This document shows positions 20,359 to 29,720 of a stretch of DNA of 64,000 nucleotides, one piece after another (the stretch's first letter is position 1; every line of letters starts with the position of its first letter). This DNA comes from Marivivens donghaensis (GTDB lineage Bacteria > Pseudomonadota > Alphaproteobacteria > Rhodobacterales > Rhodobacteraceae): contig NZ_JALNPR010000003.1 of NCBI RefSeq assembly GCF_023541015.1, positions 1-64,000 of the forward strand. Reading direction: 5' to 3'. Both the position numbers and the translations under genes were made by a program. The notes under the pieces are model-generated. The model was not told the DNA's origin. It did not search any database and was given only the letters and a program-made list of their open reading frames with translations.

Positions 20359-21594
20359 TCAATCGCGGTAAAGCTCTGCTTTAATCGCGTGCTTTGCCAG
20401 TTTGTCGTAGAACGTTTTGCGCGGCAGCTTCAGATGCTTCGCCGCAACGGTCGCGTTGCCATTATGACGGGTCAGCGCGGCGATGATTAACGACCGTTCG
20501 ACCTGCGCCATTTGCTCTGCCAGCCCCAGTTCTTCGGTATGTGTCCCTTCACCGTCCGACAACCCCATCGCAAAACGCATCGCCGCATTCATCAGCGACC
20601 GCGCATTGCCCGGCCAATCCTGCGCCATGAGTTTCGAAATCACATCAGGCGTGATCTCTGGCACGGGAAGGTCAGATTGTTCGCAGGCGATATCGACATA
20701 GTGACGGAAGAGCACTGGAATATCTTCGGGGCGTTCCCGCAGCGGCGGAATACGAATGGTTGCCGCCTGCAACCTGTAGAACAAGTCAGGCGAAAACCGT
20801 CCCTCCTCTGCCTCTTTGGCGAGGTCGGCATAGGTTCCCGCAATGATGCGAGGCCGATCATGCCCCTCCATCGCATCAAGCAGCGCAAACTGCGCAGCGG
20901 GCGACAACCGCAACACCTCGTCCAAAAAGATCGACCCATCCGCCGCATCCCGCAGCGCGACGGCCAGCGTCTCGCCCGTCATGGAGGCGGCAGAGAATTT
21001 CAGGAACGGCGCATTCGATCCAACGGACAAGAGGTGCACCACCTCTGCCATCTTGGCCGTCCCAACCCCCGGTTCACCTGTGATCAGTACATCCGCAGTG
21101 GTCCGCGCCACTGCCCGCGCGGCCTCTCGCATTTTGTGAGAATGCTCTGACTGCCCACGCAACAGCCGCGCCGCCGCATCGCCCGTCTCAACCTCGCGGC
21201 GGAGACGACGGTTCTCTAGGATCAGGTTTCGGGTTTTAAGAGCACGTTCAACAGTGGCGAGCAAATCCTTGGGGGAGCACGGTTTTTCCAGAAAACTAAA
21301 CGCCCCACCAGAAATGCCACGCACCGCCATCGGCACGTCAGCCTCTCCCGTCAAAAGGATCACGGGCAGTTCACGGTCGACCGATTGCGCGAACTCCAAA
21401 AGCTGAAATCCGTCCTTACCGGGCATCCGAACATCGGTGACGACGACACCATTAAACGACTTCGCGATGTGGTCTTTGGCCTCGATGAACGACCCTGCAA
21501 GGATCGGTTTCAGATCCGCTAGTTCGAGCGTCTGCCCCAGCGCCTCGCGCACTTCTTTGTCGTCATCCACCAAGAGAACATGTCTCGCGCTCAT
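20359..21594 (-). CDS. dctD: DctD-type response regulator with degenerate AAA+ domain
   Basis: A 411-residue NtrC-family regulator. The receiver domain (1 to about 115) has phospho-acceptor D54 and K104. The AAA+ domain (about 150-340) is degenerate: the Walker A position reads GEPGVGTA (173-180) with no lysine. About 18 residues normally holding ELFGH and GAFTGA, which contact sigma-54, are missing between F200 and the Walker B SIFLDE (221-226). The Fis-type helix-turn-helix at the C terminus is intact. It probably activates the ordinary RNA polymerase, or acts without ATP hydrolysis, as described for NtrC of Rhodobacter capsulatus. The start overlaps the dctB stop by 4 bases. Confidence 0.9.
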   Translation of the reverse strand: MSARHVLLVDDDKEVREALGQTLELADLKPILAGSFIEAKDHIAKSFNGVVVTDVRMPGKDGFQLLEFAQSVDRELPVILLTGEADVPMAVRGISGGAFSFLEKPCSPKDLLATVERALKTRNLILENRRLRREVETGDAAARLLRGQSEHSHKMREAARAVARTTADVLITGEPGVGTAKMAEVVHLLSVGSNAPFLKFSAASMTGETLAVALRDAADGSIFLDEVLRLSPAAQFALLDAMEGHDRPRIIAGTYADLAKEAEEGRFSPDLFYRLQAATIRIPPLRERPEDIPVLFRHYVDIACEQSDLPVPEITPDVISKLMAQDWPGNARSLMNAAMRFAMGLSDGEGTHTEELGLAEQMAQVERSLIIAALTRHNGNATVAAKHLKLPRKTFYDKLAKHAIKAELYRD

Positions 21595-23351
21595 GCTGCG
21601 TCCCGTCCTTTTGTAGCGTCTAATTCAACGGTGAAAATGGCACCGCCATCGGGATGATTGCGACCACGGATCGCGCCGCCGAAACTCTGCACCAGACCAT
21701 AGGAAATCGAAAGGCCAAGGCCCATCCCTTCGGCCGCGCCCACCTGTTTGGTGGAATAAAACGGATCAAAGATTTTCTCAGGTTCCGCAATCCCTGGCCC
21801 TGTGTCACGCACCGACACTGTCACACGTTCGCCCGCGATCACGTCGATATGCACTGCCTTATCGTCTTGACCTTCCATCGCGTCGATGGCGTTCGAAATG
21901 AGGTTCAGAACCACCTGTTGCAATCGCACTTCCCCTGCCCTGACCCAAATCGGAGCCTCGGTTTTGTCCCAGTGCAGAACAGCGCCTTCCTGACGCGCTT
22001 TGGTCGCTGCCATCTCCATCGCGGCCTCAATCGCGGCGCCAACCTCAACATCGGTGAGCGGTTCGCTCTCTTGACGAGAGAAGGCCCGCAGATTGCGAAT
22101 GATGCGGCCCATACGACGGACAAGTTCGGAAATGCGGTTCAGGTTTTCGGCGGCCCGTTCGGGGTTTCCGCGTTCAAGGAACGCCTCAGCATTTTCGGCA
22201 AAGGATCGGATCGCCATGAGCGGTTGGTTCAGTTCATGACTGATGCCAGCCGACATTTGCCCCAAGGCAGACAGCTTGCCCGCCTGCACCAGATCATCCT
22301 GCGCCTTTTTCAACCGCGCCTCGGCAGCCGTCCGTTCAGCCACCTCACGACGGAGGTTCACGGCGACGGCCTCAAGTTCAGACGTCCGCCGTTTCACCCG
22401 CGCCTCAAGCAATTGGTTCGCCCGCGCCAAAGTCCGCCGCCGTTCAGTCGCCAGAAACAGCATCGCACCAAACGCCAGTGATAGCGCCGCCGCCACCGCA
22501 GCCTGAAGCCCTGCGATTTGTCGTGCAGGGGCCACGTCCAGCAGTGCCTCCCCCGTCAAACCAACGGTAGGCATGCTGAGCGTCAGATGCAGCGCTTCAT
22601 TCGGAAGGTAACGCCCACCGTCGATTGACCAGATATCATGCGGGCCTCGCATCCTGCTGTCGTAGTCAAAAAACGGCGCGATGTCGTCGGCGCGGTAGTC
22701 ATCGCTGTCAGCCACAGCGGTAATGTCATTCGATCGCGAACGGAACACCAACTCGGAACGGTTCGACACAAAGACAACATCTAACTCATCGGTGAACAGA
22801 ACCGCAGGACGATCGCCACGCCATGACGCCTCGATCGCTTCGACGTCGACGGTGACTGTCACTGCGCCGACCACGGGGCCTTCGGTACTGAACACGGGCG
22901 AGGTAAAGGTGAAAACGCGCCGCCCGAACGGTTCGCTGAAATAGTGATCAACGCCGAGTGCACCGCTCATCGCGCGTTTAAACCCATAGCGGTCGACCTG
23001 CGGCGAAGCGATCCCACGGGCGCTGGCCAGAACGTCGCCAGCCGTGTTCGACACCGTCACATCGAGCGCACCCGTTTTATCGGCAATCTGCGCCAATGTG
23101 GATTTCGCGTCCCATCCTGCCAAGGCGACGCCGACCACAGGATGATCTGACACGAGAGCCGCGAGTTCACGAAAACTCTGCAATTCGCTGGTCAATCGGT
23201 CTGCGGCCAAGGCCAAATCCGATCGCCCCCGTCGCGCCAATTGATCTAAGGCCGCGCCGTAGCCCCACCACCACACAGCGCCCGTCAATACACCCCAAAA
23301 CCCCGAAAACAGGGCCACGGCGATTAGACGGTGAGAGAGGCTCGAACGCAT
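21591..23351 (-). CDS. dctB: DctB-type C4-dicarboxylate sensor kinase
   Basis: A 586-residue membrane histidine kinase. TM1 is about 9-31, a large periplasmic PAS-like sensor domain follows (about 35-270), and TM2 is about 280-300. A cytoplasmic coiled coil (RRTSELEAVAVNLRREVAER region) leads to the H-box ISHELNQPLMAIRSF. The ATPase motifs NAIDAM, DTGPGI and GLGLSISYG are intact. It senses dicarboxylates outside the cell and phosphorylates DctD, encoded by the overlapping downstream gene. It sits upstream of dctPQM on the same strand. Confidence 0.93.
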   Translation of the reverse strand: MRSSLSHRLIAVALFSGFWGVLTGAVWWWGYGAALDQLARRGRSDLALAADRLTSELQSFRELAALVSDHPVVGVALAGWDAKSTLAQIADKTGALDVTVSNTAGDVLASARGIASPQVDRYGFKRAMSGALGVDHYFSEPFGRRVFTFTSPVFSTEGPVVGAVTVTVDVEAIEASWRGDRPAVLFTDELDVVFVSNRSELVFRSRSNDITAVADSDDYRADDIAPFFDYDSRMRGPHDIWSIDGGRYLPNEALHLTLSMPTVGLTGEALLDVAPARQIAGLQAAVAAALSLAFGAMLFLATERRRTLARANQLLEARVKRRTSELEAVAVNLRREVAERTAAEARLKKAQDDLVQAGKLSALGQMSAGISHELNQPLMAIRSFAENAEAFLERGNPERAAENLNRISELVRRMGRIIRNLRAFSRQESEPLTDVEVGAAIEAAMEMAATKARQEGAVLHWDKTEAPIWVRAGEVRLQQVVLNLISNAIDAMEGQDDKAVHIDVIAGERVTVSVRDTGPGIAEPEKIFDPFYSTKQVGAAEGMGLGLSISYGLVQSFGGAIRGRNHPDGGAIFTVELDATKGRDAA

Positions 23352-23409
23352 TGGTGCAGAGTAGAAAATCCCGCTTGTCTTGACCAGAGAGGATCGTCAA
23401 AGTCGCGCC

Positions 23410-24591
23410 ATGCAACGTTTCGACCAATCCCCGACTGACCCCGATTTTGTCCAAAACCCTTACCCGCTTTACGATCGGATGCGTGCTGCTGGCGATTTGG
23501 TCTATTGGTCCGACTACGATAAAGTGTGCGCGACATCCCACAAAGCCGTGACGACAATCCTCAAGGATCGACGGTTTGGCCGCGAGGCACCCGCCGAATT
23601 CGCCCGTGCCGTCCCCGAGCATCTGCGCCCCTTCTACGACATCGAAGCGCATTCGATGCTGGAACTTGAACCGCCGCGTCATACGAAGCTGAGGGCACTG
23701 GTTATACGGGCGTTTACGTCGCGTGGAATTGCGTCGTTGGGGCCGATGATCAGTGAATTGGCGAACGATTTGATTGATCAGCTCCCTGACGGGCCGTTTG
23801 ACATCATCGACGCCTTTGCGCGACCCATCCCTGTGATCGTGATCTGCCGATTGCTCGGCGTGCCAGAGGATCGCGCCTCTGACCTGTTGCGGTGGTCGAA
23901 CGATATGGTCGCGATGTATCAGGCCCGCCGCACCCCCGCGATTGAAGCGGCCGCTGTCGCTGCAACGCTCGAATTCCGTGCCTTCCTGACTGATTATATC
24001 GCGGCTCGGCGGAAGGCCCCGAAATCCGACCTTCTGTCCGATCTCATCGCAGCAGAGGCCGAGGGGGAAAAGCTGACCTCGGACGAATTGATCGCGACTG
24101 TGATGGTGCTGTTGAACGCGGGGCATGAGGCTACGGTTCATACGTTAGGAAATGGCATCAAGGCACTGATTGAAATCGGTAAACCCGATGTAACGCCCGC
24201 GACCGCCGAAGAAATCCTGCGCTTTGATCCGCCGCTCCATATGTTCATGCGTTGGGTCTATGAGGACGTGACGCTCTTTGGTCATGACTTCAAACGTGGG
24301 GATGAAGTGGGTTGTCTGTTGGCGAGCGCGAACCGCGATCCTGCAGCGTACTCTGAACCCAATACGTTCCAAGCTGATCGCAGCGGCCCCGTGAATGCCA
24401 GCTTTGGCGGTGGTATCCATTTCTGTGTCGGTGCGCCGCTCGCACGGATGGAAGTTCACCTCGCCCTTGATGCGCTATTTACCCGCTGCCCCGACCTACG
24501 GATGACAGAGCCCGCGACCTATGCGGATCTCTATCATTTCCATGGGCTAGATCGGTTGATGGTTACAACGGCAGCTCAAGCGTCGACTTGA
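23410..24591 (+). CDS. Cytochrome P450
   Basis: A 393-residue soluble bacterial P450. It shows the I-helix oxygen-activating motif NAGHEATVH, the K-helix EILR with PP after it, and the heme-binding loop FGGGIHFCVGAPLARME with the cysteine ligand. It needs ferredoxin and a reductase; no ferredoxin gene is adjacent, though a ferredoxin-NADP reductase lies at 29721. Substrate and CYP family are not predictable. I chose the ATG at 23410; a TTG at 23380 is in frame and also possible. Its 3' end overlaps the convergent Lrp gene by 29 bases. Confidence 0.92.
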   Translation: MQRFDQSPTDPDFVQNPYPLYDRMRAAGDLVYWSDYDKVCATSHKAVTTILKDRRFGREAPAEFARAVPEHLRPFYDIEAHSMLELEPPRHTKLRALVIRAFTSRGIASLGPMISELANDLIDQLPDGPFDIIDAFARPIPVIVICRLLGVPEDRASDLLRWSNDMVAMYQARRTPAIEAAAVAATLEFRAFLTDYIAARRKAPKSDLLSDLIAAEAEGEKLTSDELIATVMVLLNAGHEATVHTLGNGIKALIEIGKPDVTPATAEEILRFDPPLHMFMRWVYEDVTLFGHDFKRGDEVGCLLASANRDPAAYSEPNTFQADRSGPVNASFGGGIHFCVGAPLARMEVHLALDALFTRCPDLRMTEPATYADLYHFHGLDRLMVTTAAQAST

Positions 24592-25024
24592 TTTCTTCCA
24601 TCGACAAGAGCGCGGTCACGTTGTGGATGCGCACCTCTGAAATCAGAGCCTGATAGAATTCGTCATAAGCACGGGCGTTTTTCACGCGGACCTTCAGGAT
24701 GTAGTCGATGTCCCCCGCAAGGCGGTGCGCCTCTTGAACCTCGGGGCGGGCCTGCAACGCGGCGAGGAATTTGCGCTGCCAATCGGCCTCGTGTTCGCTG
24801 GTGCGGATCAGGACAAAGAAACAGGCCTCGAACCCAAGAGCCTCTGCATCCAGAAACACCGTCTGACGACCAATGATATTGGCCTCTTTCATCTTGCGGA
24901 TACGATTCCAAACAGGCGTCTTTGAGGACCCAACATTGCGGGCAATATCGTCGAGCGACTGCGCCGCGTCGGCCTGAAGCTCCTTGAGGATTTTCCGATC
25001 CATATCGTCTAACCGAAACGCCAT
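24563..25024 (-). CDS. Lrp/AsnC-family regulator, probably of the cys operon
   Basis: A 153-residue Lrp-family protein. The N-terminal helix-turn-helix (about 4-60) begins LDDMDRKILKELQADAAQS. The C-terminal RAM effector domain follows, with the AGDIDYILKVRV core. Such proteins form octamers and respond to amino acids. It is divergent from cysG, so control of sulfite/sulfate assimilation in response to cysteine or a related signal is likely but inferred. The start at 25024 has GGGGA upstream; an in-frame ATG at 25051 is less likely. Confidence 0.88.
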   Translation of the reverse strand: MAFRLDDMDRKILKELQADAAQSLDDIARNVGSSKTPVWNRIRKMKEANIIGRQTVFLDAEALGFEACFFVLIRTSEHEADWQRKFLAALQARPEVQEAHRLAGDIDYILKVRVKNARAYDEFYQALISEVRIHNVTALLSMEEIKSTLELPL

Positions 25025-25158
25025 TCTGTATTCCCCGCTGGATTGGAACAAACGTCACCACTGGACGCACAATGCGAACATACGTCCTTATTCATCGGAC
25101 GCAATAGGCAAAAAGGGGGATATTATTCTATATATCCGTGTAGAAATCGGAGCATCCC
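25025..25158. promoter_or_regulatory. Control region Lrp / cys operon
   Basis: 134 bases between divergent genes. The 7-mer GGACGCA occurs at 25063-25069 and 25097-25103, exactly 34 bases apart. An inverted repeat GGATAT-N8-ATATCC lies at 25118-25137, 22 bases before the cysG start, with an AT-rich centre that could also include a -10 region. Multiple phased sites are usual for Lrp proteins. Confidence 0.5.
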
Positions 25159-26559
25159 ATGCAGCACTTTCCAATCTTCCTATCGGTGACCCACCGCCGC
25201 ATCGTCCTGACGGGCGGTGGCGAAGCGGCACTGGCGAAATTGCGTCTCTTGCTCAAGACTGAGGGCAAGATCACTGTTTTCGCAGATGCCCCGCATCCTG
25301 ACCTTCTGCGTATGGCGGCTGAGGGTCGCCTCTCGCTAGTTCAGCGGGCGTTCGATTACGGCGATACGCTCTGCGCACGGTTGGTTTATGCCGCGAACGA
25401 AGATGCCGTCGAAGACGCCCGTGTCGCACGTATTGCCCGCAGCGAGGGTGCGATCGTGAATATCGTGGACGATCTGCATGGGTCAGACTTTATCACGCCC
25501 GCAATTGTTGACCGTGATCCTGTAACGATTGCAATCGGCACCGAGGGCGCAGCCCCTGTTTTGGCGCGCGCGATTAAGGCGGACCTTGAGGCGCGTTTGC
25601 CATCGAACCTCGGTCTTTTGGCACGGGTGGGTAAAGCGTTCCGTCATGCGGTGGACATTCTGCCGATGGGCCGCAAGCGTCGCGATTTCTGGGCAGATTA
25701 CTATTTCAACACGGGCCCCAAGGCTGTTGAGACAGACGGTGAAGCTGGTGCGCAATCGGCGCTTGAGGCCACTCTAGATCATCACGTAATGGCAAAGACC
25801 CGCGACGGTCATGTTGACCTCGTTGGTGCAGGTCCAGGTGATCCAGAACTGCTGACGCTCAAGGCTCGCAAAGCGCTGGATGAGGCCGATGTTGTAATCT
25901 ACGACCGTTTGGTTGCGCCTGAAATCCTCGAACTGGCCCGCCGTGAGGCGATCATGGTCGATGTGGGCAAAGAGGGTTTCGGTGTTTCGACCTCTCAGGA
26001 CGACATTAACGATCTGATCGTTGAGCACGCGAAAGACGGCCACCATGTTGTGCGCCTCAAATCGGGTGATCCAACTGTCTTTGGCCGTTTGGACGAAGAA
26101 ATCGAAGCGATTGAGGCGGCTGGGATCAGCTACCGCATCGTGCCGGGAATCACTGCGGCCTCTGCCGCTGTTGCGCAAATTGGTCAGAGCCTGACGAAAC
26201 GCGGCCGCAATGGATCGGTTCGCCTGCTGACGGGTCACGATATGAAAGGCTTTGCCGAACAGGACTGGCGTGGTCTGGCCCGCGACGGCGAAGTCGCTGC
26301 GATCTACATGGGCAAACGCGCTGCGCGTTTCGTTCAGGGCCGTCTGTTGATGCACGGCGCGTCGGCTGACACGCCTGTCACCATCATCGAAAATGTCTCT
26401 CGTCCTGAAAGCCGAGTGATCGCCACAACCTTGGCCGAGCTAGAGCCGACCATGTCGACCTCTGACCTCACTGGCCCTGCCCTCACCTTTTATGGACTTG
26501 CGCCGCGTCACGCGGTTCAGGTCGCCCGCTCTCTACCGCAAAAGGAGGCCGCACAATGA
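25159..26559 (+). CDS. cysG: Siroheme synthase CysG
   Basis: A 466-residue multifunctional enzyme. The N-terminal precorrin-2 dehydrogenase/ferrochelatase part (1 to about 205) begins with a Rossmann motif RRIVLTGGGEAA. The C-terminal uroporphyrinogen-III methyltransferase (about 215-460) has VDLVGAGPGDPELLTLKA, the GDPTVFGR loop and VPGITAASAA. It makes siroheme, the prosthetic group of the sulfite reductase encoded two genes downstream. It overlaps the next gene by 4 bases (ATGA). Confidence 0.96.
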   Translation: MQHFPIFLSVTHRRIVLTGGGEAALAKLRLLLKTEGKITVFADAPHPDLLRMAAEGRLSLVQRAFDYGDTLCARLVYAANEDAVEDARVARIARSEGAIVNIVDDLHGSDFITPAIVDRDPVTIAIGTEGAAPVLARAIKADLEARLPSNLGLLARVGKAFRHAVDILPMGRKRRDFWADYYFNTGPKAVETDGEAGAQSALEATLDHHVMAKTRDGHVDLVGAGPGDPELLTLKARKALDEADVVIYDRLVAPEILELARREAIMVDVGKEGFGVSTSQDDINDLIVEHAKDGHHVVRLKSGDPTVFGRLDEEIEAIEAAGISYRIVPGITAASAAVAQIGQSLTKRGRNGSVRLLTGHDMKGFAEQDWRGLARDGEVAAIYMGKRAARFVQGRLLMHGASADTPVTIIENVSRPESRVIATTLAELEPTMSTSDLTGPALTFYGLAPRHAVQVARSLPQKEAAQ

Positions 26560-26858
26560 GCCGCCGCTTTACCCCAAAAGTGATTACCGCAAACCTTCTC
26601 CTTGATGGGGATGCTGTCTGGCTGACCGCCGATGACCGCTGGTCGAAGTCGATGCTTGATGCCGAGCTTATTGAGGACGAAGCCCACGCTGACATCCGCA
26701 TCCTCTTTGCCAACGGTCAAGCAAACATCGTCGTCGGTCCGTACCTCGCTGATGCGAAGGCTGGCCCGAACGGCCCCGAACCGACCCATTTCCGCGAAGA
26801 ATTCCGCACCCGTGGCCCGTCCAACTATGCCCACGGCAAACAGGTGGAGCTGAACTAA
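26556..26858 (+). CDS. DUF2849 protein of the sulfite reductase operon
   Basis: A 100-residue protein that starts RRFTPKVITANLLLDGDAVWL, the DUF2849 pattern. It is found between cysG and cysI in many alphaproteobacteria, here coupled by a 4-base overlap upstream and a 1-base TAATG overlap downstream. No catalytic motif is visible. A helper role in sulfite reduction is inferred from context only. Confidence 0.85.
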   Translation: MSRRFTPKVITANLLLDGDAVWLTADDRWSKSMLDAELIEDEAHADIRILFANGQANIVVGPYLADAKAGPNGPEPTHFREEFRTRGPSNYAHGKQVELN

Positions 26859-28528
26859 TGTATAAGTATAACGACTTTGACGAAGCCTTTGTCCGCTCTC
26901 GCGTTGCGCAATTCCGCGATCAGGTGGAACGCCGCATTGAAGGTCAACTGACCGAAGACGAATTCCGTCCGCTCCGCCTGATGAACGGTCTGTATCTGCA
27001 GCTGCACGCCTATATGCTGCGCGTTGCGATCCCCTACGGCACGCTCAACAGCCGTCAAATGCGCCAGCTCGCAATGATCGCCGAAAAATGGGACAAGGGC
27101 TACGGCCACTTCACCACCCGTCAGAACATCCAATTCAACTGGCCGAAACTGCAGGACGTGCCTGATATCCTCGAGGCGTTGGCCGATGTGGAAATGCACG
27201 CGCTGCAAACTTCGGGCAATACGATCCGCAACGTGACGGCTGACCACTTTGCTGGTGCCGCCGCCGATGAAATTGCGGATCCGCGTCCTGTGGCTGAACT
27301 GCTGCGTCAGTGGTCCACCGACCACCCAGAATTCCAGTTCCTGCCTCGCAAGTTCAAGATCGCTGTCTCTGGCGGCGAACAAGACCGCGCTGTGACCAAA
27401 GCCCACGACATCGGCATCCGCATCGTCCGTAATGCTGCAGGCGAGATCGGTTATCAGATCATCGTCGGCGGTGGTTTGGGCCGTACCCCGATGATCGGTA
27501 AGGTTATTCGTGACTTCCTACCTAAAGAAGACCTGCTGCCCTATGTTGAGGCCGTCGTGTCCGTTTGGAACCTGCTGGGCCGTCGCGACAACAAGTATAA
27601 AGCACGGATCAAAATCACCGTGTTCGAGAACGGCTTGGACGAATTCGCTCAACTTACGGATGAACGTTTCGAACAAATTCGGGCGGGCTTTACGGGTGTT
27701 GATCAGGAAATTCTTGCAGAAATCGAACAATTTTTCCGTGAACCTGAATACTTGACTAAATCTATAGGTGCATTCGACGCACGCTACGCGACGGACCCGG
27801 CGTTCCGGTCTTGGGTCGACACGAACCTGAGCGAACACAAGGCAGATGACTATGCAATCGTCACCATTTCGGTGAAAAAGCACGGGGCAACTCCGGGTGA
27901 TGCGACCGCAGATCAGATGCGGGCGATGGCCGACCTTGCAGAGGCCTATGGTCACGACGAACTGCGCATCAGCCACGAACAAAACGTTGTTTTGCCTCAT
28001 GTTCACAAGGCCGACCTGCCCGCGATCTATGACGCGTTGAAGGTTGCTGATCTGGCGACTGCGAACGTTGGCCTGATCTCTGACATCATTGCTTGCCCTG
28101 GCATGGACTATTGCGCCCTTGCGACCGCACGTTCGATCCCGATCGCACAGGAAATCGCGCAGCGTTTTGACGATCTGAAGTTGGAACATGATATTGGCCC
28201 GCTCAAGATCAAAATCTCGGGCTGCATCAACGCCTGTGGTCACCACCACGTGGGCCACATCGGGATTCTGGGCCTTGATCGCGCTGGGGTTGAAAACTAC
28301 CAGATCACACTTGGCGGTGACGGCACCCAAGACGCGGCCATCGGCGATAAAACGGGCCCCGGCTTTGCGGCTGAGGAAATCACCAACGCAATTGAACGGA
28401 TCGTTATGGCTTACCTCGCCCTGCGCCAATCGCCCGCTGAGACGTTCCTCGACGCGTATAAGCGCCTCGGCCTAGAGCCGTTCAAAGCCGCACTCTACGA
28501 GGAGGCCGCAGCCCATGCCGCTGAGTGA
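26858..28528 (+). CDS. cysI: Siroheme [4Fe-4S] sulfite (nitrite) reductase
   Basis: A 556-residue siroheme enzyme with duplicated ferredoxin-like and sulfite-reductase halves. GHFTTRQNIQFNW is the siroheme-binding stretch of the first half. Cluster and siroheme cysteines are in CPGMDYC and in the CINACGHHH region near residues 420-465. Operon context with cysH and cysG supports sulfite to sulfide. There is no cysJ flavoprotein, so electrons probably come from ferredoxin or the reductase gene downstream. Overlaps cysH by 14 bases. Confidence 0.94.
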   Translation: MYKYNDFDEAFVRSRVAQFRDQVERRIEGQLTEDEFRPLRLMNGLYLQLHAYMLRVAIPYGTLNSRQMRQLAMIAEKWDKGYGHFTTRQNIQFNWPKLQDVPDILEALADVEMHALQTSGNTIRNVTADHFAGAAADEIADPRPVAELLRQWSTDHPEFQFLPRKFKIAVSGGEQDRAVTKAHDIGIRIVRNAAGEIGYQIIVGGGLGRTPMIGKVIRDFLPKEDLLPYVEAVVSVWNLLGRRDNKYKARIKITVFENGLDEFAQLTDERFEQIRAGFTGVDQEILAEIEQFFREPEYLTKSIGAFDARYATDPAFRSWVDTNLSEHKADDYAIVTISVKKHGATPGDATADQMRAMADLAEAYGHDELRISHEQNVVLPHVHKADLPAIYDALKVADLATANVGLISDIIACPGMDYCALATARSIPIAQEIAQRFDDLKLEHDIGPLKIKISGCINACGHHHVGHIGILGLDRAGVENYQITLGGDGTQDAAIGDKTGPGFAAEEITNAIERIVMAYLALRQSPAETFLDAYKRLGLEPFKAALYEEAAAHAAE

Positions 28529-29249
28529 ACCCGTCCAACAACGGGTCGACGCTCTGAATGCCCGCTACAAACACCACAGTGCAACTGCGGTTCTCGAACA
28601 TGCGCTAAAGGACGCTCAAGTCGGTAAAACGGCGATGGTGTCGTCTTTTGGGGCAGAGTCCGTCGTGCTTTTGCACCTCGTGTCCGTCATCGATAACACA
28701 ACACCCGTGTTGTTTATCGATACTGAAATGCTGTTTGCCGAAACGCTGGCTTACCAGCAGGAACTGACCGAACGTTTGAACCTGAAAAACCTTCAGATCA
28801 TTCGTGCGGCGGATAAGGCAAAGCGGATTGAAGACCCTGATGGCACGCTGCATCAGTTCAACACCGATGCCTGCTGTAACCTGCGCAAAACCCAACCGTT
28901 GCAAGACGCGCTCAAGGGCTATGACGCATGGATTACAGGTCGGAAACGGTATCAGGGCACGACCCGAGCAGCGCTCGAGTTCTTTGAGAACGAGGACGAT
29001 CACCGGATCAAGATCAACCCGCTCTGCCATTGGGATGTGAACGATCTTCAGGATTATATGACTGAAAACCGTCTGCCGCGTCACCCGCTGGTCGCCCAAG
29101 GCTATCCGTCCATCGGATGCGCCCCCTGCACCAGCCCTGTGAAAGAAGGCGAAGACCCACGCGCCGGACGCTGGCGCAACTCGAATAAAACCGAATGTGG
29201 CATCCACATCGTAGATGGCAAGGTCGTGCGCAACGGCCAAGCCGCCTAA
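28515..29249 (+). CDS. cysH: Assimilatory APS reductase (4Fe-4S type)
   Basis: A 244-residue PP-loop reductase. The SSFGAESVVLLHL stretch is the nucleotide-binding P-loop. Two cysteine pairs, C120-C121 and C202-C205, are the [4Fe-4S] ligands that mark adenylyl-sulfate (APS) reductases rather than PAPS reductases. The catalytic Cys C228 is in ECGIH. It converts APS to sulfite using thioredoxin. The start lies inside the end of cysI, which suggests coupled translation. Confidence 0.95.
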   Translation: MPLSEPVQQRVDALNARYKHHSATAVLEHALKDAQVGKTAMVSSFGAESVVLLHLVSVIDNTTPVLFIDTEMLFAETLAYQQELTERLNLKNLQIIRAADKAKRIEDPDGTLHQFNTDACCNLRKTQPLQDALKGYDAWITGRKRYQGTTRAALEFFENEDDHRIKINPLCHWDVNDLQDYMTENRLPRHPLVAQGYPSIGCAPCTSPVKEGEDPRAGRWRNSNKTECGIHIVDGKVVRNGQAA

Positions 29250-29259
29250 GGAGACTGAC

Positions 29260-29661
29260 ATGACTGTAATCGTCACCGATACCGGCTTTGCAGCCGATGA
29301 CCACAACGCACCGTTCACCGTATTGGGTGAGGCTTCGGGTGAAACCGCGATCCTGATCCCGTCGAACACCAATCCAGCCGATTTGCCCAAGGCGCTCTCT
29401 GCCTCGGTGATCGCGGTCGAATTCCCGTCCTTTGCAGACGGTCGCGGGTTCACCCTTGCTGCACAACTGCGCCGCCTCGGGTTCAAAGGCCGCCTCCGCG
29501 CCCAAGGGCACGTGATCTGCGAACAATACGCCATGGCCCGCCGTTCTGGCTTTGACGAGGTCGCGATCAGTGACGAATTGGCCGCACGTCAGCCTGAAAA
29601 CCTGTGGCTGACACGTGCAAATTGGCAAGCAAACGATTATCAGGCGCGTATGCGGGGCTGA
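29260..29661 (+). CDS. DUF934 protein of the cys operon
   Basis: A 133-residue protein of the DUF934 family (oxidoreductase-like, often annotated with sulfite reductase). Visible features are the AVEFPSFADGRGFTLAAQLR block and the ending MARRSGFDEVAI. Its position after cysH is the usual one. No cofactor motif is visible. The start at 29260 follows AAGGAGA. The family link to sulfate assimilation is by gene neighbourhood, not by known activity. Confidence 0.88.
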   Translation: MTVIVTDTGFAADDHNAPFTVLGEASGETAILIPSNTNPADLPKALSASVIAVEFPSFADGRGFTLAAQLRRLGFKGRLRAQGHVICEQYAMARRSGFDEVAISDELAARQPENLWLTRANWQANDYQARMRG

Positions 29662-29720
29662 ATTGCCCTTTCCTGACACAGATCAAAGTTTAATGATGGA
29701 TTGGGCTTTAAGCCGCCCAT

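Noticed and set aside
23167-24141. 324-codon - strand frame opposite the P450 gene
   Set aside because: No ribosome site or domain; the P450 motifs on the other strand are decisive.
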